A stretch of DNA of 64,000 nucleotides from Alopecurus myosuroides (lineage: Eukaryota; Streptophyta; Magnoliopsida; Poales; Poaceae), in the NCBI GenBank assembly GCA_028641055.1, contig CM054059.1:107954263-108018262 (forward strand). Reading direction: 5' to 3'. The notes under the pieces were generated by a model, which was given only the letters and a program-made list of their open reading frames with translations, did not search any database and was not told where the DNA came from. Made by a program: the position numbers and the translations under genes. Numbering within the stretch: position 1 is the stretch's first letter; every line of letters begins with the position of its first letter. Of the stretch, positions 22,585 to 34,364 are shown one piece after another.

Positions 22585-25357
22585 TGATACCTTCCAAACG
22601 TATCTATAATTTTTGATTCTCCATGCTTTTTTTCTATATGTCTTCCCTATGTTTTTCTATGTTTTCTATCATTTATTGGACTAACCTATCAATCCAGTGC
22701 CTAGTGCCAATTTCTGTTTATTTGTCTCTGCATTGCAGAAAAGGCCAAAACTGGAATGACCTGAAATTTTTGGAGGATTTTTTATTTACCAGAAGACTCT
22801 GGAAACTAGAAGGAGAGCCCTAGATATAGGTGGGCCCCACAACAACAAGAGGTGCCAGGCTGAGTTGGCCTGGCTACACCATGGGGTCACCTCGTCGCGG
22901 GCACGGCCTCGCGTCGCCTCTCACCCATAAATACCCCTTGAACTAAAAACATCGGATACCGGAGGATTTTTCCAGAAATGCGTCCGAGCTCCCCCGCAAT
23001 AAAAAAATCCTAATTCGAATGGACATAAGTCTCTGTTCTAGCACTTTGCCGGGACACGGAGGTGCCCACGGATCCATCTCCATCGACTGCTCTCATGATA
23101 CTTCGTAAGTAGTTCACCCATGGACTATGGGTTTATAGAAATAGCTACTTGGCACTTGATGTCTACGCACGCTTCTATTCTTGTAGACAGTGTTGGGCCT
23201 CCAAGTGCAGAGGTTTGTAGAACATCGACAAGTTTCCCTTAAGTGGATCACCCAAGGTTTATCGAACTTACGGAGGTAGAGGTCAAAGATATCCCTCTCA
23301 AGCAACCCTGCAATTAAGATACAAGAAGTCTCTTGTGTCCCCAACACACCCAATATACTTGTCGGGTATATAGGTGCACTAGTTCGGCGAAGAGATGGTG
23401 AAATGCGAGTAATATGGATGGTTTTAAGTAATAATACCAATCGGAAATAAATATGGAAGCAAGCAAACATGTAGCAGAACGGGCGGAAAATGGTGTTTCA
23501 ATGCTTGGAAACAAGGCCCAGGGATCCTACTTTCACTAGTGGACACTCTCAACAATGATCACATAATTGAATAACTAAATATCTTCTCTTCACTATGCTA
23601 CTCTTAACCCTCTCCGGTTGGATAACGAACACTAATCATTGCGTAGGGCTGCGAAAAGCATTTCTTAAAGTAAGCATTCCCATGTCTAGTTAGCCCCACA
23701 CTGTCAACTTGAGCGCCCTAGAAGGTACTAGACAAACACCACAATTCATAAAGGAGACATACACGATGTGCACACTGTCACCTTCACACAGCGGGACAAG
23801 GTGACTCCAAAGTTCATATTAATAAAACACTTGAGTAGCACAATAGATGAAGAGTAGCATCTACTTATTCAGCTAGATTACAAAGCTCATGATCACATAT
23901 AGATCACACCATGGTAGAGAGAGAGATGAACCACATAGCTACCGGTAGAGCCCTCAGCCTCGGGGGAGAACTACTCCCTCCTCATCATAGGAGACAGCAA
24001 CGACGATGGAGATGTCGGTGGAGTCGATGGAGATGGCTTCCGGGAGCACTTCCCCGTCCTGGCAGGGTGCCAGAACAGAGATCCGTCCCTCGAAACTTGG
24101 GTTCACGATGACGACGGCTGCAGAAGTTTTCATGGAATTTCGATGATTACGGTAGGGTTTTCGGAAGGAAGGCCTTAAATAGGTGGAAGAGCAACGCCGG
24201 TGGGCCACCAGGGTGGCCTCACCACCCCTAGGCACGGCCAAGGGGGGCGCATGGCTATGGTGAGGGCCCCCTGGTGCCCGTCTTCGACTCCTCTTCGGAC
24301 TTCTGGTTTCTTCTGGGGAAAATAGGAACTTTGGGATTTGTGGGGACCAATTCCGAGAATATTTCCAGAACAACTTTTTTGAAATAAAAAACAACAGAAA
24401 AACGGGAATTGGCACTTGGCATCTTGTTAATAGGTTAGTCCCGGAAAACGTGTAAAAATGCTATAAGAAGGGAGAAAACATGTAGCAGTTGGCATAATAT
24501 CAACATAGAACATCAAAAATTATAGATACGTTGGAGACGTATCAGTACTCTCTCCCCCTTGATGTTCAACACCACGGCCTCATGAGCTGCCCTACATGAT
24601 TGAGATCCATATGATGTAATGATATGTGTTTTGTTTGCTGGGATCTAAGAAGCTCAACTTATATCTTTAGAGTGTTTTAATGTATTCTTGCAATACTCTC
24701 CAATAGAGGGTCTATATGCTAGATAGTGGGTTCATGCCTCCTTTAACCAACAGCCGAGTGACAGAAACGTGTAGGAGGAGGATGTGTTGTTGCCACTAGG
24801 GAGAAAACAACGGTGTTCTTGTCTACGGATGTGAATTATTGCTTACATTATGCATTGTTTTTAATGAATTTGTCTGTTGCACACAAAGCAATCACTTCGT
24901 TGTTGCAACTTAATTCCAAGGGATTTTCTGCATAGTTTTCTTGAGTTGACTTTTAGTAATAGATGATGTCGGATGGCGGTCTATTTATCTTGACGTAATG
25001 CCTACCATGTTAGAACCCATGAACTTTATTTCATCGTAATAGTATTGTTATACGTTCATGATTTTTCAATTGCCTAGATGTGATTTGTTTACCCAACACT
25101 TGTTCTTTTGTTTAGAGAGTTACCACTAGTGAAACTATGAACCCCGATCCATATTTTACAAGTATTGCTACTGTTTTCATATAATTTTGTTACTTGTTAT
25201 CTTGCTGCAATTATTATTCCATATTACACATATCACCTATTTCACTCTGTATCACACCACTTCCACGGTCTCTTCGTCGAATCAGTGCATCTGTATAATT
25301 ACCATTGTATTAGGTGTGTTGAGGATGCAAGCGAATCATCCAGTCACCACGCCACCA
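22585..25357 (+). repeat. Gypsy 5' LTR, split by a solo LTR
   Basis: Starts tgataccttccaaacgtatc, a variant of the TGATACGTCTCCAACGTATC start common in Triticeae Gypsy LTRs. The LTR sequence leaves off at about 23156 and resumes at 24545, where the text continues as expected. Without the insert the LTR is about 1.38 kb. It ends near gccacca (25357), followed by a degenerate PBS. Confidence 0.6.
23157..24544 (-). mobile_element. Solo Gypsy LTR
   Basis: On - it starts TGATACGTCTCCAACGTATC at 24544 and ends GTGCGTAGACATCA at 23157; length 1388 bp. It is flanked by gcact (23152-23156) and gtact (24545-24549), a target duplication with one mutation. No internal region remains, so it is a recombination product. 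Length and sequence style match the LTR it sits in, in opposite orientation. Confidence 0.75.
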
Positions 25358-25366
25358 ACTATTTTC

Positions 25367-25384
25367 TGGCGCCGGTTTTTACTA
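25367..25384 (+). other. Degenerate primer binding site, tRNA-Asp type
   Basis: tggcgccggtttttac; the first eight bases match the intact site at 27046. The internal region following it is cut off at 25436 by the next LTR. Confidence 0.5.
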
Positions 25385-25436
25385 ACATATTTTGTCAATT
25401 GATTCTCAGTTTTGGCTGAATTGACAACTCAGTTGC

Positions 25437-27038
25437 TGATACGTCTCCAACGTATCTATAATTTATGAAGTTCCATGATGATATTATGCCAATTGGTACA
25501 TGTTTTCTCCCTTCTTCATGTCATTTTTATCGATTTCTCGGACTAACCTATTGACAAGATGCCACAGAGCCGGTTCCCTATTTTCTGCTATTTTTAGTTT
25601 CAGAAAAGTTGTTCTGGAAATATTCTCGGAATTGGAAAATTCGAAGCCCGGAAGTCTTAGAATTCCCGAAGTTTCCACGGAGTCCCGAAGAGGCCCGGAG
25701 AGGGGCCACACCATAGGGCGGCGCGCCCTCTGGCCTCTCCTGGGGTGGTGTGGGACCCTCGGGAGTCCACCATCATCGCCCTTTCGCCTATTTATTCCAC
25801 TCTATACATCAACCCTAAAGATATACCACTTTTCCTGAGAAACACCCGAGACCGCCGTCATCATCAACCCGAGATCGAGAGGGTTCTGGATCTCTCCTCG
25901 GCCCTCTGCCGGGAGGGGAATTCATCACCGGAGGGGTCTACACCACCATGCCCGCCTCCGGAGTGATGCGTGAGTAGTTCATCCTTGGACTACGGGTCCA
26001 TAGAAGTAGCTAGATGGTTGTACTCTCCACCTTATGCCTCATGTTTAGATCTCGTGAGTTGTCTCACATGATCGATATAATATTTATGTAATGCTACATG
26101 TTGTGTTTTTCGGGATCCGATGATTATTGAATTCTATGTCTGTTGATTATCAATCTAGCATGTTATCTTCCTGTGTATGTTATTTATGATCTTGCATGCT
26201 CTCCATTGTTAGTAGATTCTCTGGCCAAGTAGATGCTAGTGACTCCAAGAGGGAGAATTTATGATCGATAGTGGGTTCATACCTCCTTTGCATCTGTGCT
26301 TGAGTGACAGTAACGTGACGAATGGAGGATGTGATGTTGCCATTAGGGAGAAAACAATGATGTTTACTTCGTTTACATTGTTTACATTACACACTTTGCT
26401 TACTGCGATTATCAGTTGCTTGCAACTTAATACCCAATGTTTGTTCGGATGATATTCAAAGGGTGGATTATTAGTCATAGATGCAGTTGGAATGACGATC
26501 TATGTATTTTGTTGTAATGCCCGCATGAATCTCATAGTAATCTTTATGTCATGCATGTTCTTTATCTTTCAATTAACCAGATGTAATTTGTTCACCACAC
26601 ATGTTAGATATCTTTTATGGAAAGACACCTCTAGTGAACTGTTGACCCCTGTCCATTTTCTCATAGTGATAATACACACGATGTTTCCACTGCTTTCATA
26701 CTGCTTCCTCTGTTTTCACAATGCTGCTACTGTTTTCATATTGTTCTCATATTGTTTTTCACACCATATGTTTAACCTCTTTGTGTTCAGCAAAACCGGT
26801 GAGATTGACAACCTCACTGATTCGTTGGGGCAAAGTGATTTGATTGTGTTGTGTAGGTTCCACGTTGCTGCTGAACCGGTAGTGCGCCCTGCCATCTCAG
26901 CTGCATCAACCTTCAGAGATTGCTTGTCTTCCTATTGATCGATTCAACCTTGGTTTCTTTTTTGAGGGAAAACTTGCCTCTGCACTCTTCACAACCTTTC
27001 TATTAGGGTCTCCCAGCGAGTGCACTCTAGCACCATCA
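25437..27038 (+). repeat. 5' LTR of non-autonomous element
   Basis: 1602 bp. Contains the GC-rich gggcggcgcgccctc segment and ends gcactctagcaccatca. Its first 40 bases differ from the 3' LTR (tgatacgtctccaacg against tgatacgtcataaacg). Confidence 0.8.
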
Positions 27039-27045
27039 AGTTTTC

Positions 27046-27063
27046 TGGCGCCGTTGCCGGGGA
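27046..27063 (+). other. Primer binding site, tRNA-Asp type
   Basis: tggcgccgttgccgggga, seven bases after the LTR end; the type used by Athila and Tat lineages. Confidence 0.8.
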
Positions 27064-27075
27064 GGAAGAGAATTT

Positions 27076-28537
27076 ATGCAAGGGGAGTCTCTCACTTCCA
27101 ATCATTTTTACTTTGTTATTTTTTTCTTGTTACTTGCTTTATCATGCTTTCTATCAAAGGTAGAATTCTTTGAAACTAGATCTTATTGGAAAGATGGGTT
27201 CACAGAAGATCAACAAAAATATTATAAGGAACACCACTTGTCACAAAAAGGGAAACACTTATGGGAACAGATTAATAAATTATATATCATTGCTAGAAAC
27301 TTGTGCTCTACTTATAATGTTGCTTATTGCTTTGATAAATCTTGTTGCTGTAGGAGGTATAAACACCTCCCTTTTCTATGTGAGTATAATGATGATGTTA
27401 CCATATCTTCTTATGTTAAGGGAACTAATGACTTTTATGATGTGGGACAAATTGAAGAATTTATTGCTTGGAAGAGTGCATTCGAAATTGCTTATTTGCT
27501 TGAAGATATCGATGATGCACCTTATAAATATGACATTTATGATATACTTGAATATCAGTTTGATAATTACAAGTATTGTAATAACTACGTACTTAAATAT
27601 CTTAATAAATGCTCTTCCCGAAGGGAGGAGACTAATACCTTGCAGGAACCTATGGAAGAAGAAATTGCTGAATCTGGAAGCTCATTGGATTAAAAAGAGG
27701 AGGAGAGTGATGAGCAAGAGGAGGAAGAATGGAGCTACCCATGTTTACCTCCCAATGAGAGTAACTCTTTAACTCATAGTTGTGATGATCCTATTGATTC
27801 ATTTGAAATATCCCTTTTTGGTAAAGTTGATACTTCCTATACTTGTGACCTTGATACTACTATGAATAAAACTTGTGAGAAAGATATTGCTACTGTTATT
27901 TATGATAATCCATGCTACTTTGTTAAATCCTATGATAATCCTCTATTTATTCCAACTATTGATATGCATGATAATGAGGAAGTTTGTTTTAAAAATTTAT
28001 ATGATAATGCTCTAGATGATGGTCCTATGTTACTAGATGTTATAAATTATAATTCTACTGAAAATAGGATTGCTATAATGTGTCCCATACCCTTTAAGAG
28101 TGACCAACCATCTTTTTTTTTCTATTGCTAAAAGTGGGAAAGAAGAGGTCTTTAATTTTACTTTTGATCCCACTGCTTTTGATCTTGATATGAATTGTCT
28201 ACTTTTAGGCCATGGCAAACATGCTTTATGTGATAATTATGTTGTTGAGTTTGTTCATGATGCTACTGGAAATTATTATGGGAGTGGAAAATATGGTTGT
28301 AGGAGTTTTCATGTTACTAAAACACCTCTCTTTTTGTACAAAGTTTTGAAGTTGCTATTGTTCTACGTTCCCATGATTTCTAGTTTGAGCTTCTTTAATT
28401 TATTCATTTATAAGATTCCTATGCATAGGAAGTGTTTTAGACTTCAATTTGTTTTGTACTTGCTTCTTGATGCTCTCTTTCTCTTAATTCATATTTCTTA
28501 TGTGAGCATCTACGTGAATCTACTTTTCTGGGCCTAG
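27076..28537 (+). pseudogene. Non-gag accessory ORF with hydrophobic ends, interrupted
   Basis: Function unknown. The frame opens 13 nt after the PBS and runs 205 codons to a TAA at 27691-27693. It continues in the same frame to 28131, then shifts at a run of nine T (28113-28121) into the frame that ends at 28537, so about 486 codons with one stop and one frameshift. Residues about 11-27 are strongly hydrophobic (FYFVIFFLLLALSCF). Then a soluble part contains KDGFTEDQQKYYKEHH, GKHLWEQINKLY and AFEIAYLLEDIDDAPYKYD. An acidic linker with Asp/Asn/Tyr-rich sequence follows. The C-terminal third holds LGHGKHALCDNYVVEFVHDA and two hydrophobic segments (VLKLLLFYVPMISSLSFF; VLYLLLDALFLLIHISYV). No CCHC, DTG or YVDD motif. 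The hydrophobic segments suggest a membrane protein, but the N-terminal one may be untranslated leader. Confidence 0.55.
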
Positions 28538-31061
28538 CTAAAAGGCGTTAAAGAAAAGCACTTCTTGGGAGATAACCCATGGTTTTACTTTTGCTTTGCT
28601 TTTATCTGTTTTATTTAATTAAAGGGGTGTTATACTTCTGTATCAAATCCTTTATATCTTTATTTTCATGTTTTAGTTGTGCCAAGTAAAGTTTCTGGCG
28701 AAATTTGGAGTTGGTTTTAGATTTCTACTGTCCACCTAAAAAATCGTGAAAAATCCAGAAAGATCGGAATGATCTGAATTTGTTTTTTCTTATTCCCCAG
28801 CTAATTTTGAAACTTTTTTGTTCTTTAAGTTTTTCGATCTGAATAACGTAAGTGCCCTGAAAAAATTCGTCTTTACAGACTATTCTGGTTTTGGCAGATT
28901 CTGCCATTTTTCTTGCCTTTGCTCTTTTACGATGTCAAGTGGATTTCTTTGCTTCACGAAACATCACTGGCTGTAGCTAATGTTTAAAAGTATCAATAGC
29001 ACTTGTGCCTATACAGAACGCATGGATTTTTTTATTGTTGCACTAACCCTCTAATGCGAATTACTCTTTGAGTGTGGTTTGAAGGAAGTTTTCAAGGGTC
29101 AAGAGAAGAGGGTGATATAATGTGATCAAGAAGAGTGCAAGGTCAAATCTTGGGGATTCCCCCGTGGGTCATCCCATAAAAATCTAAGAAGACTCAAGCA
29201 TCTAAGCTTGGGGATGCCCAAGGCATCCCCTTCTTCATCAACAATTTATCAGGTCACTTCTAGTGAAACTATATTTTTATTCGGTCACATCATATGAAGT
29301 TTACTTGGAGCGTCTGTTTTTTTTACTTTGTTTTATTTTGTTTTCCTTCTAAATAATATAGTTGGACCCTAGCATTCTTTGTGTGGGAGAGAGACGCACT
29401 CCGCTTTTTCGTTTGAATACTTGTTATGCTTGTATTCTTAGTTTTTCTTCTAGTTGCTGCAAAATTCTTGTTCTTCTTACATCTCTTATTCAGATATGTT
29501 AGTTTTAGTACAGTTGTGTTAGTACTCTCCTGTTTCATTGTTGTATCTCTTGGAGATTTTTTGTTTATTATGAAATGATTGGTGTTGGAAAGCAGTAGTA
29601 CAATTTTCGTGCTTATAACGGTGCAAATAGAAGCTTGTATAGACCGTGGTTACACTTTTTCATGTCATGCTAGATGTTATTTTAATTATAAAGACTAGTG
29701 GTTATTTTTGTAGCATGATTTTTCTCAAATAGCTGAGAGTGTTTAATGTGCCTTAGAAAGAATCTTGAGTTGTTCTTGTCATTTTGAAGCATAAATTTGT
29801 GGTGTTCTCCTTTGAATGTTTTATTTGGTTGACTTGGCGCATCCTCACACCATGTTTATGACTATGAACCAGTCACTTATGGACTCTATGATCATTTAGT
29901 TTTTTAACTTGTAGTACCACTTATGCTTTGATTAATGATGTTTTCATCGCTATGCATGATTATGGCCATTATTGCTCTCTTGATTTGTTCCTCCCACTCT
30001 TTTGCTACCCTCCAAATGTACTGAGTATGAGCTCTACTCGTGCATCCAACTCCCAAAAACCAAAGTATTCAAAATGTGTCCACAATACCTACCTATATGT
30101 GGTATTTAACTGCCACTACAAAGAAAATTCTCATGTGTTACCTTTAAAACTTTCAAAATTACTCATGTTTTAGCTCATGAGGACGTAAAGAGAGAATCTT
30201 TATCTCACTTGTTGATTGGACTTTCACACCCTGGACTAGTGGCTTCATCCGCTTATCCAATTGATAGAAGAGCTGGCAGCGGGGTACCCAGCCCCAAAGT
30301 AATACAACAAATTCTTTTCACTATTTTTGCCCTCATTTATCAGAAAGTATAATTGTGTAAACAAAAGATAAAGATGGATGACCTTCTACCCAGATGCGTC
30401 CTTCTATGGGAGCCTCTCTTGTGAAGTCTAGTTGGCTTGTGACGTACTGTATTTTCGGTTTACCATTCGTGGACATAAGAATACACCTCTCTTAAAAACA
30501 TTTTTATACCTCTGTTTAATAAAATAAAAAGCTCCAGCACATGAGTGACCCCTACTTCCCTCTGCGAAGGGATTTTCTTTTACTTTTATGTTGAGTCTCC
30601 ATCTTCTAACTAAATGCACAGTTGAGAGAGCATGGTTTCCATTCTTAGTTTAATGTACATTTGTCCCAGAAACATTATTAATTGATTCACAATGTGTTAT
30701 TGTTTGTTCTCAAATTATTTGTTCTAGTATTCATCATAAACTTTGAAGGTGTCCGTGCATTTATTTTTTGCCCCACACTTAAGGACAAGCGAGATATCAT
30801 TTTGCCTTGTTATCTCTATGATTGAAATAAACGTATATCTTTCGAGTGTATTATTATTCATGATCTTTTATTCGTGTTACTTCTCATGATGCAAGGTGAT
30901 TGATATGCTTTATTATAAGAATTTTATTTATCATGCTTATGTTTAAGTTCTATCATCTCAGCTATGCTTATCTTTTACAATTTAGATGATCAAGTTCATG
31001 TTGGTAGCATGTCACATCAGAAATTATGTGCTTTTATCGTTTACCTACTCGAGGACGAGTA
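28538..31061. other. Non-coding interior of non-autonomous element
   Basis: About 2.5 kb, AT-rich, with many poly-T stretches and no ORF of substance in either strand. Includes the agcttggggatgcccaaggc segment (29208-29227) characteristic of this kind of element's interior. I see no pol remnant. Confidence 0.6.
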
Positions 31062-31081
31062 GAAACTAATCTTGGGGATGT

Positions 31082-32710
31082 TGATACGTCATAAACGTAC
31101 CCTTAATTTTTAATGTTCCATGTTGTTTTCATGCCATATGCTACATGCTTTCCTTACCCTTTATTTCATTTTATCGATTTCCCGGACTAACCTATTGACA
31201 AGATGCCACAGAGCCAGTTCCATGTTTTCTGTTATTTTTAGTTTCAGAAAAGTTGTACTCGAAATATTCTCGAAATTGGAAATTTGAAGCCGGGAAGTCT
31301 TAGAATTCCCGAAGGTTCCACGGAGTCCCGAAGAGGCCCGGAGGGGGGCCACACCATAGGGCGGCGCGCCCTCCCTGGCCGCGCCTATGGGTGGTGTGGG
31401 CGCCTTAGGCGTCCACCTCCATCGCCCTTTCGCCTATTTATTCCCCCGATACATCAAACCTAAAGATATACAAATTTTCCAGAGAAACACCTGAGGCCTC
31501 CGTCATCGTAAACCCGAGATCGGGAGGGTTCTGGAGCTCTCCTCGGCACCCTCCCGGGGGGGGGGAATTCGTCACCGGAGGGGTCTACACCACCATGCCC
31601 GCCTCCAAAGTGATGCGTGAGTAGTTCATCCTTGGACTACGGGTACATATCAGTAGCTAGATGGTTGTACTCTCCACCTTATGCCTCATGTTTAGATCTC
31701 GTGAGCTGCATCATATGATCGAGATCATCTTTATGTAATGCTACATGTTGTGTTTGCTGGGATCCGATGATTATTGAATGATATGTCTGTTGATTATCAA
31801 TATAGCATGTTATCTTCATGTGTACGTTATTTATGATCTTGCATGCTCTTCGTTGTTAGTAGATGCTCTGGCCAAGTAGACGCTAGTGAATCCAAGAGGG
31901 AGTATTTATGCTCAATAGTGGGTTCATGCCTTCTTTGCATCTGTGCTCGAGTGACAGAAACGTGACAGATGGAGGATGTGTTGTTGCCATTAGGGAGAAA
32001 TCAACAATGTTTACTTCGTCTACATTGTTTACATTACACACTTTGCTTACTGCGATTATCCGTTGCTTGCAACTGAATATCGAACATTTGTTCGGATGAT
32101 ATTCGAAGGGTGGATTATTATTCATAAATGCAGTTGGATGACGATCTATGTATTTTGTTGTAATGCCCGCATGAATCTCATAGTAATATCTATGTCATGC
32201 ATGTTCTTTATCTGTCAATTGCCCAGCTGTAATTTGTTCACCACACATGTTAGCTATCTTATATGGAGAGACACCTCTAGTGAACTGTGGACCCCGGTCC
32301 ATTTTCTCATACTGATAATACACACATTGTTTCCACTGCTTCCTCTGTTTTCACTCTGGTGCTACTGTTTTCATACTGTTCTCATATTGTTTTCCACACC
32401 ATACGTTAAACCTCTTTGTGTTCAGCAAAACCGGTGAGATTGACAATGTTACTGCTGTGTTGGGGCAAAGTGTTTTGTGTTCAGCAAAACCGGTGAGTTT
32501 GACAACCTCACTGCTTCGTTGGGGAAAGGTTCCACGTTGTTGCTGAACCGGTAGTGCGCCCTGCCATATTAGCCGCATCAACCTTCAGAGATTGCTTTCC
32601 CTCTTACTGGTCGATTCAACCTTGGTTTCTTTTCTGAGGGAAAACTTGCCGCTGCACTCTTCACAACCTTTCTCTTGGGGTCTCCCAACGAGTGCACTCT
32701 AGCACCATCA
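31082..32710 (+). repeat. 3' LTR of non-autonomous element
   Basis: 1629 bp. Contains a run of Gs at 31555-31564. A partial tandem duplication (ttgtgttcagcaaaaccggt at 32416 and again at 32475) is absent from the 5' LTR. Confidence 0.8.
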
Positions 32711-34364
32711 ACCCGCACCGGTGCCTTAATTTCATTTTGGATCCTTCAAAATGGATGATCCAATATTCTGACTCCGACATCGGCGTGTTTTCCATGGCTT
32801 CTATCCAATCAGCTACAAAGTCTGCCAACACATGGGATTTAATTGTTGTCCGGGGTTGGTACTTAATATCGAACACAGCAAGCTCAATGCCCCATTTGGC
32901 GACTCTACCTGTTACATCCGCATTGTTTATGATATCACCTAGTGGTACTTTGCTTACCACTATTATGGAATGTCCTTGGAAATAATGATAGAATTTTCGT
33001 GATGCACCGCCATTAACAATTTTTGATAATATGGGTACCTTTGATTTGATTCAAAGAATACTTCACTAATGTAGTATACCGGATATTGGTCTGGAATGCT
33101 TTGTTCGTCTTTCCTCCTTTCCTCAATTATCACTGCGCTAATAACCATGATTGTTGCTGTTAGATAAGTAACATTGGTTCTTCCTCCTTTGGGGATGCCA
33201 AAGTCGGAGCTTTCGTTAAAGTTTCCTTTTGCTGGGTTAACGCTTTGTCTGCTTCTTCTGTCAATTGCATGTTTGCTGCTTTATCACCAAGCCAGCTTAT
33301 GAACCTGCTTATAGCGGCATCAGAACCCGTCAATCTCTGAACGTCTTTTAGGCATGTAGGCCCGTTGATGTTTACTTTGATTCTTCTAAGGGAAACAATA
33401 AAACCTAGAAGTTCCTTTAATGGATTTAAGTTGATTTTCTAAGTGCGCAGATTATCGAAAATTTCTCGTAAATCTTCAAGGAGCGTATGCTTTTCCTAGG
33501 AAACAATGGCAATATCATCCACATAAACATGGATAGTTTTGCCGATTTCATCATGCAAGCATCTTTGCATGCAACGTTGGTATGTGGCTCCAGCATTCTT
33601 CAAGCAGAAAGGCATGGTTATGTAGTAATACGTTCCATAGGGTGTTATGAAAGAGGTTTTGATTTTATCCTCTTCCTTCATGTGTATTTTATGATATCCG
33701 GAATAAACGTCCAAAAGGCATAAAAGCTCAGAGACAGCAGTGTCATATATTATTTGATTGATTCGCGGTAAAGCGAACCAATCTTTTGGGCACAATTTGT
33801 TCAAGCCGGTATATATATACACATTCTAAGGACAATAGTGTCTTTCTTCGGGACTAATACCGGATTAGCAGACGAATCGGTATGAATAACTTCCCGGATA
33901 AAATCAGCTGCTAAAAGCTGGATTATTTCCTTGCCAATAGCTTTCCGTCTTCGTCCGTCGAAACAGTGGAGACCTTGTTTGACGGGTTTTGATCCTGGAA
34001 TAACCTACAATTGGTGTTGAGCGAGTTCCCAGGGTACACCTAGCATATCAGCAGAACACCAGGAAAAAAATATCCCTATTCGCACGGAGGAATTCAATGA
34101 GGTCTCTTTCCTATTTATCAATCATTCCGGTTTCCACAACGACGTACTTAGTCGGATCTTTGGGGTCCAGGATAACCTTCTTTGTATTCTCAGATACTTT
34201 GAAGCCATCAGCTGACTTTCGTCTTTCTTTTCTTGCCGACATTCTTGTCGGAGATACTTCCTTGGCCAACTCTTTTAGTTCCTCCTTTGCTATGACCTGC
34301 TAAGCACAAAGGGCGTTTCCCAACTCTAGCTCATTTGCAAGCGCAAAATTTCCTTCAATGGTGA
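32711..34364 (-). pseudogene. Gypsy pol remnant: RT and RNase H part (continues at 46092)
   Basis: On - in order: linker after protease (34364-34010, DPKDPTKYVVVETG, FLRANRDIFF); RT start (34000-33830, GSKPVKQGLH, KAIGKEIIQLLAADFIREVI); RT core at 33822-33496 (TGLNKLCPKD, LDVYSGYHKIHMKEEDKIKT, FCLKNAGATYQRCM, and the catalytic YVDDIAIVS); then RNase H (33148-32711: PVYYISEVF, RYPYYQKLLMAV, VLADFVADWIEA, EYWIIHFEGSKM). Stops and frameshifts separate the blocks. The RT wording (NAGATYQRCM) is that of Tat/Ogre-type Gypsy. It stops at 32710 against an LTR, so integrase is missing. It was one frame with 46092-46607 before the SIRE-like insertion. Confidence 0.8.

Larger units (their letters stand above)
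25437..32710 (+). mobile_element. Non-autonomous Gypsy-type LTR element with a non-gag ORF
   Basis: LTRs at 25437-27038 and 31082-32710, both TGATACGTC to ACCATCA, roughly 90% alike by eye. PBS at 27046 and polypurine tract cttggggatgt at 31069-31079. The 4-kb interior has no protease, RT or integrase. It encodes one broken ORF starting just after the PBS. The flanking pentamers (gttgc at 25432-25436, acccg at 32711-32715) do not match, so one side has been rearranged. Confidence 0.75.

Noticed and set aside
25432..32715. Target duplication for the non-autonomous element
   Set aside because: gttgc and acccg do not match even allowing two changes.
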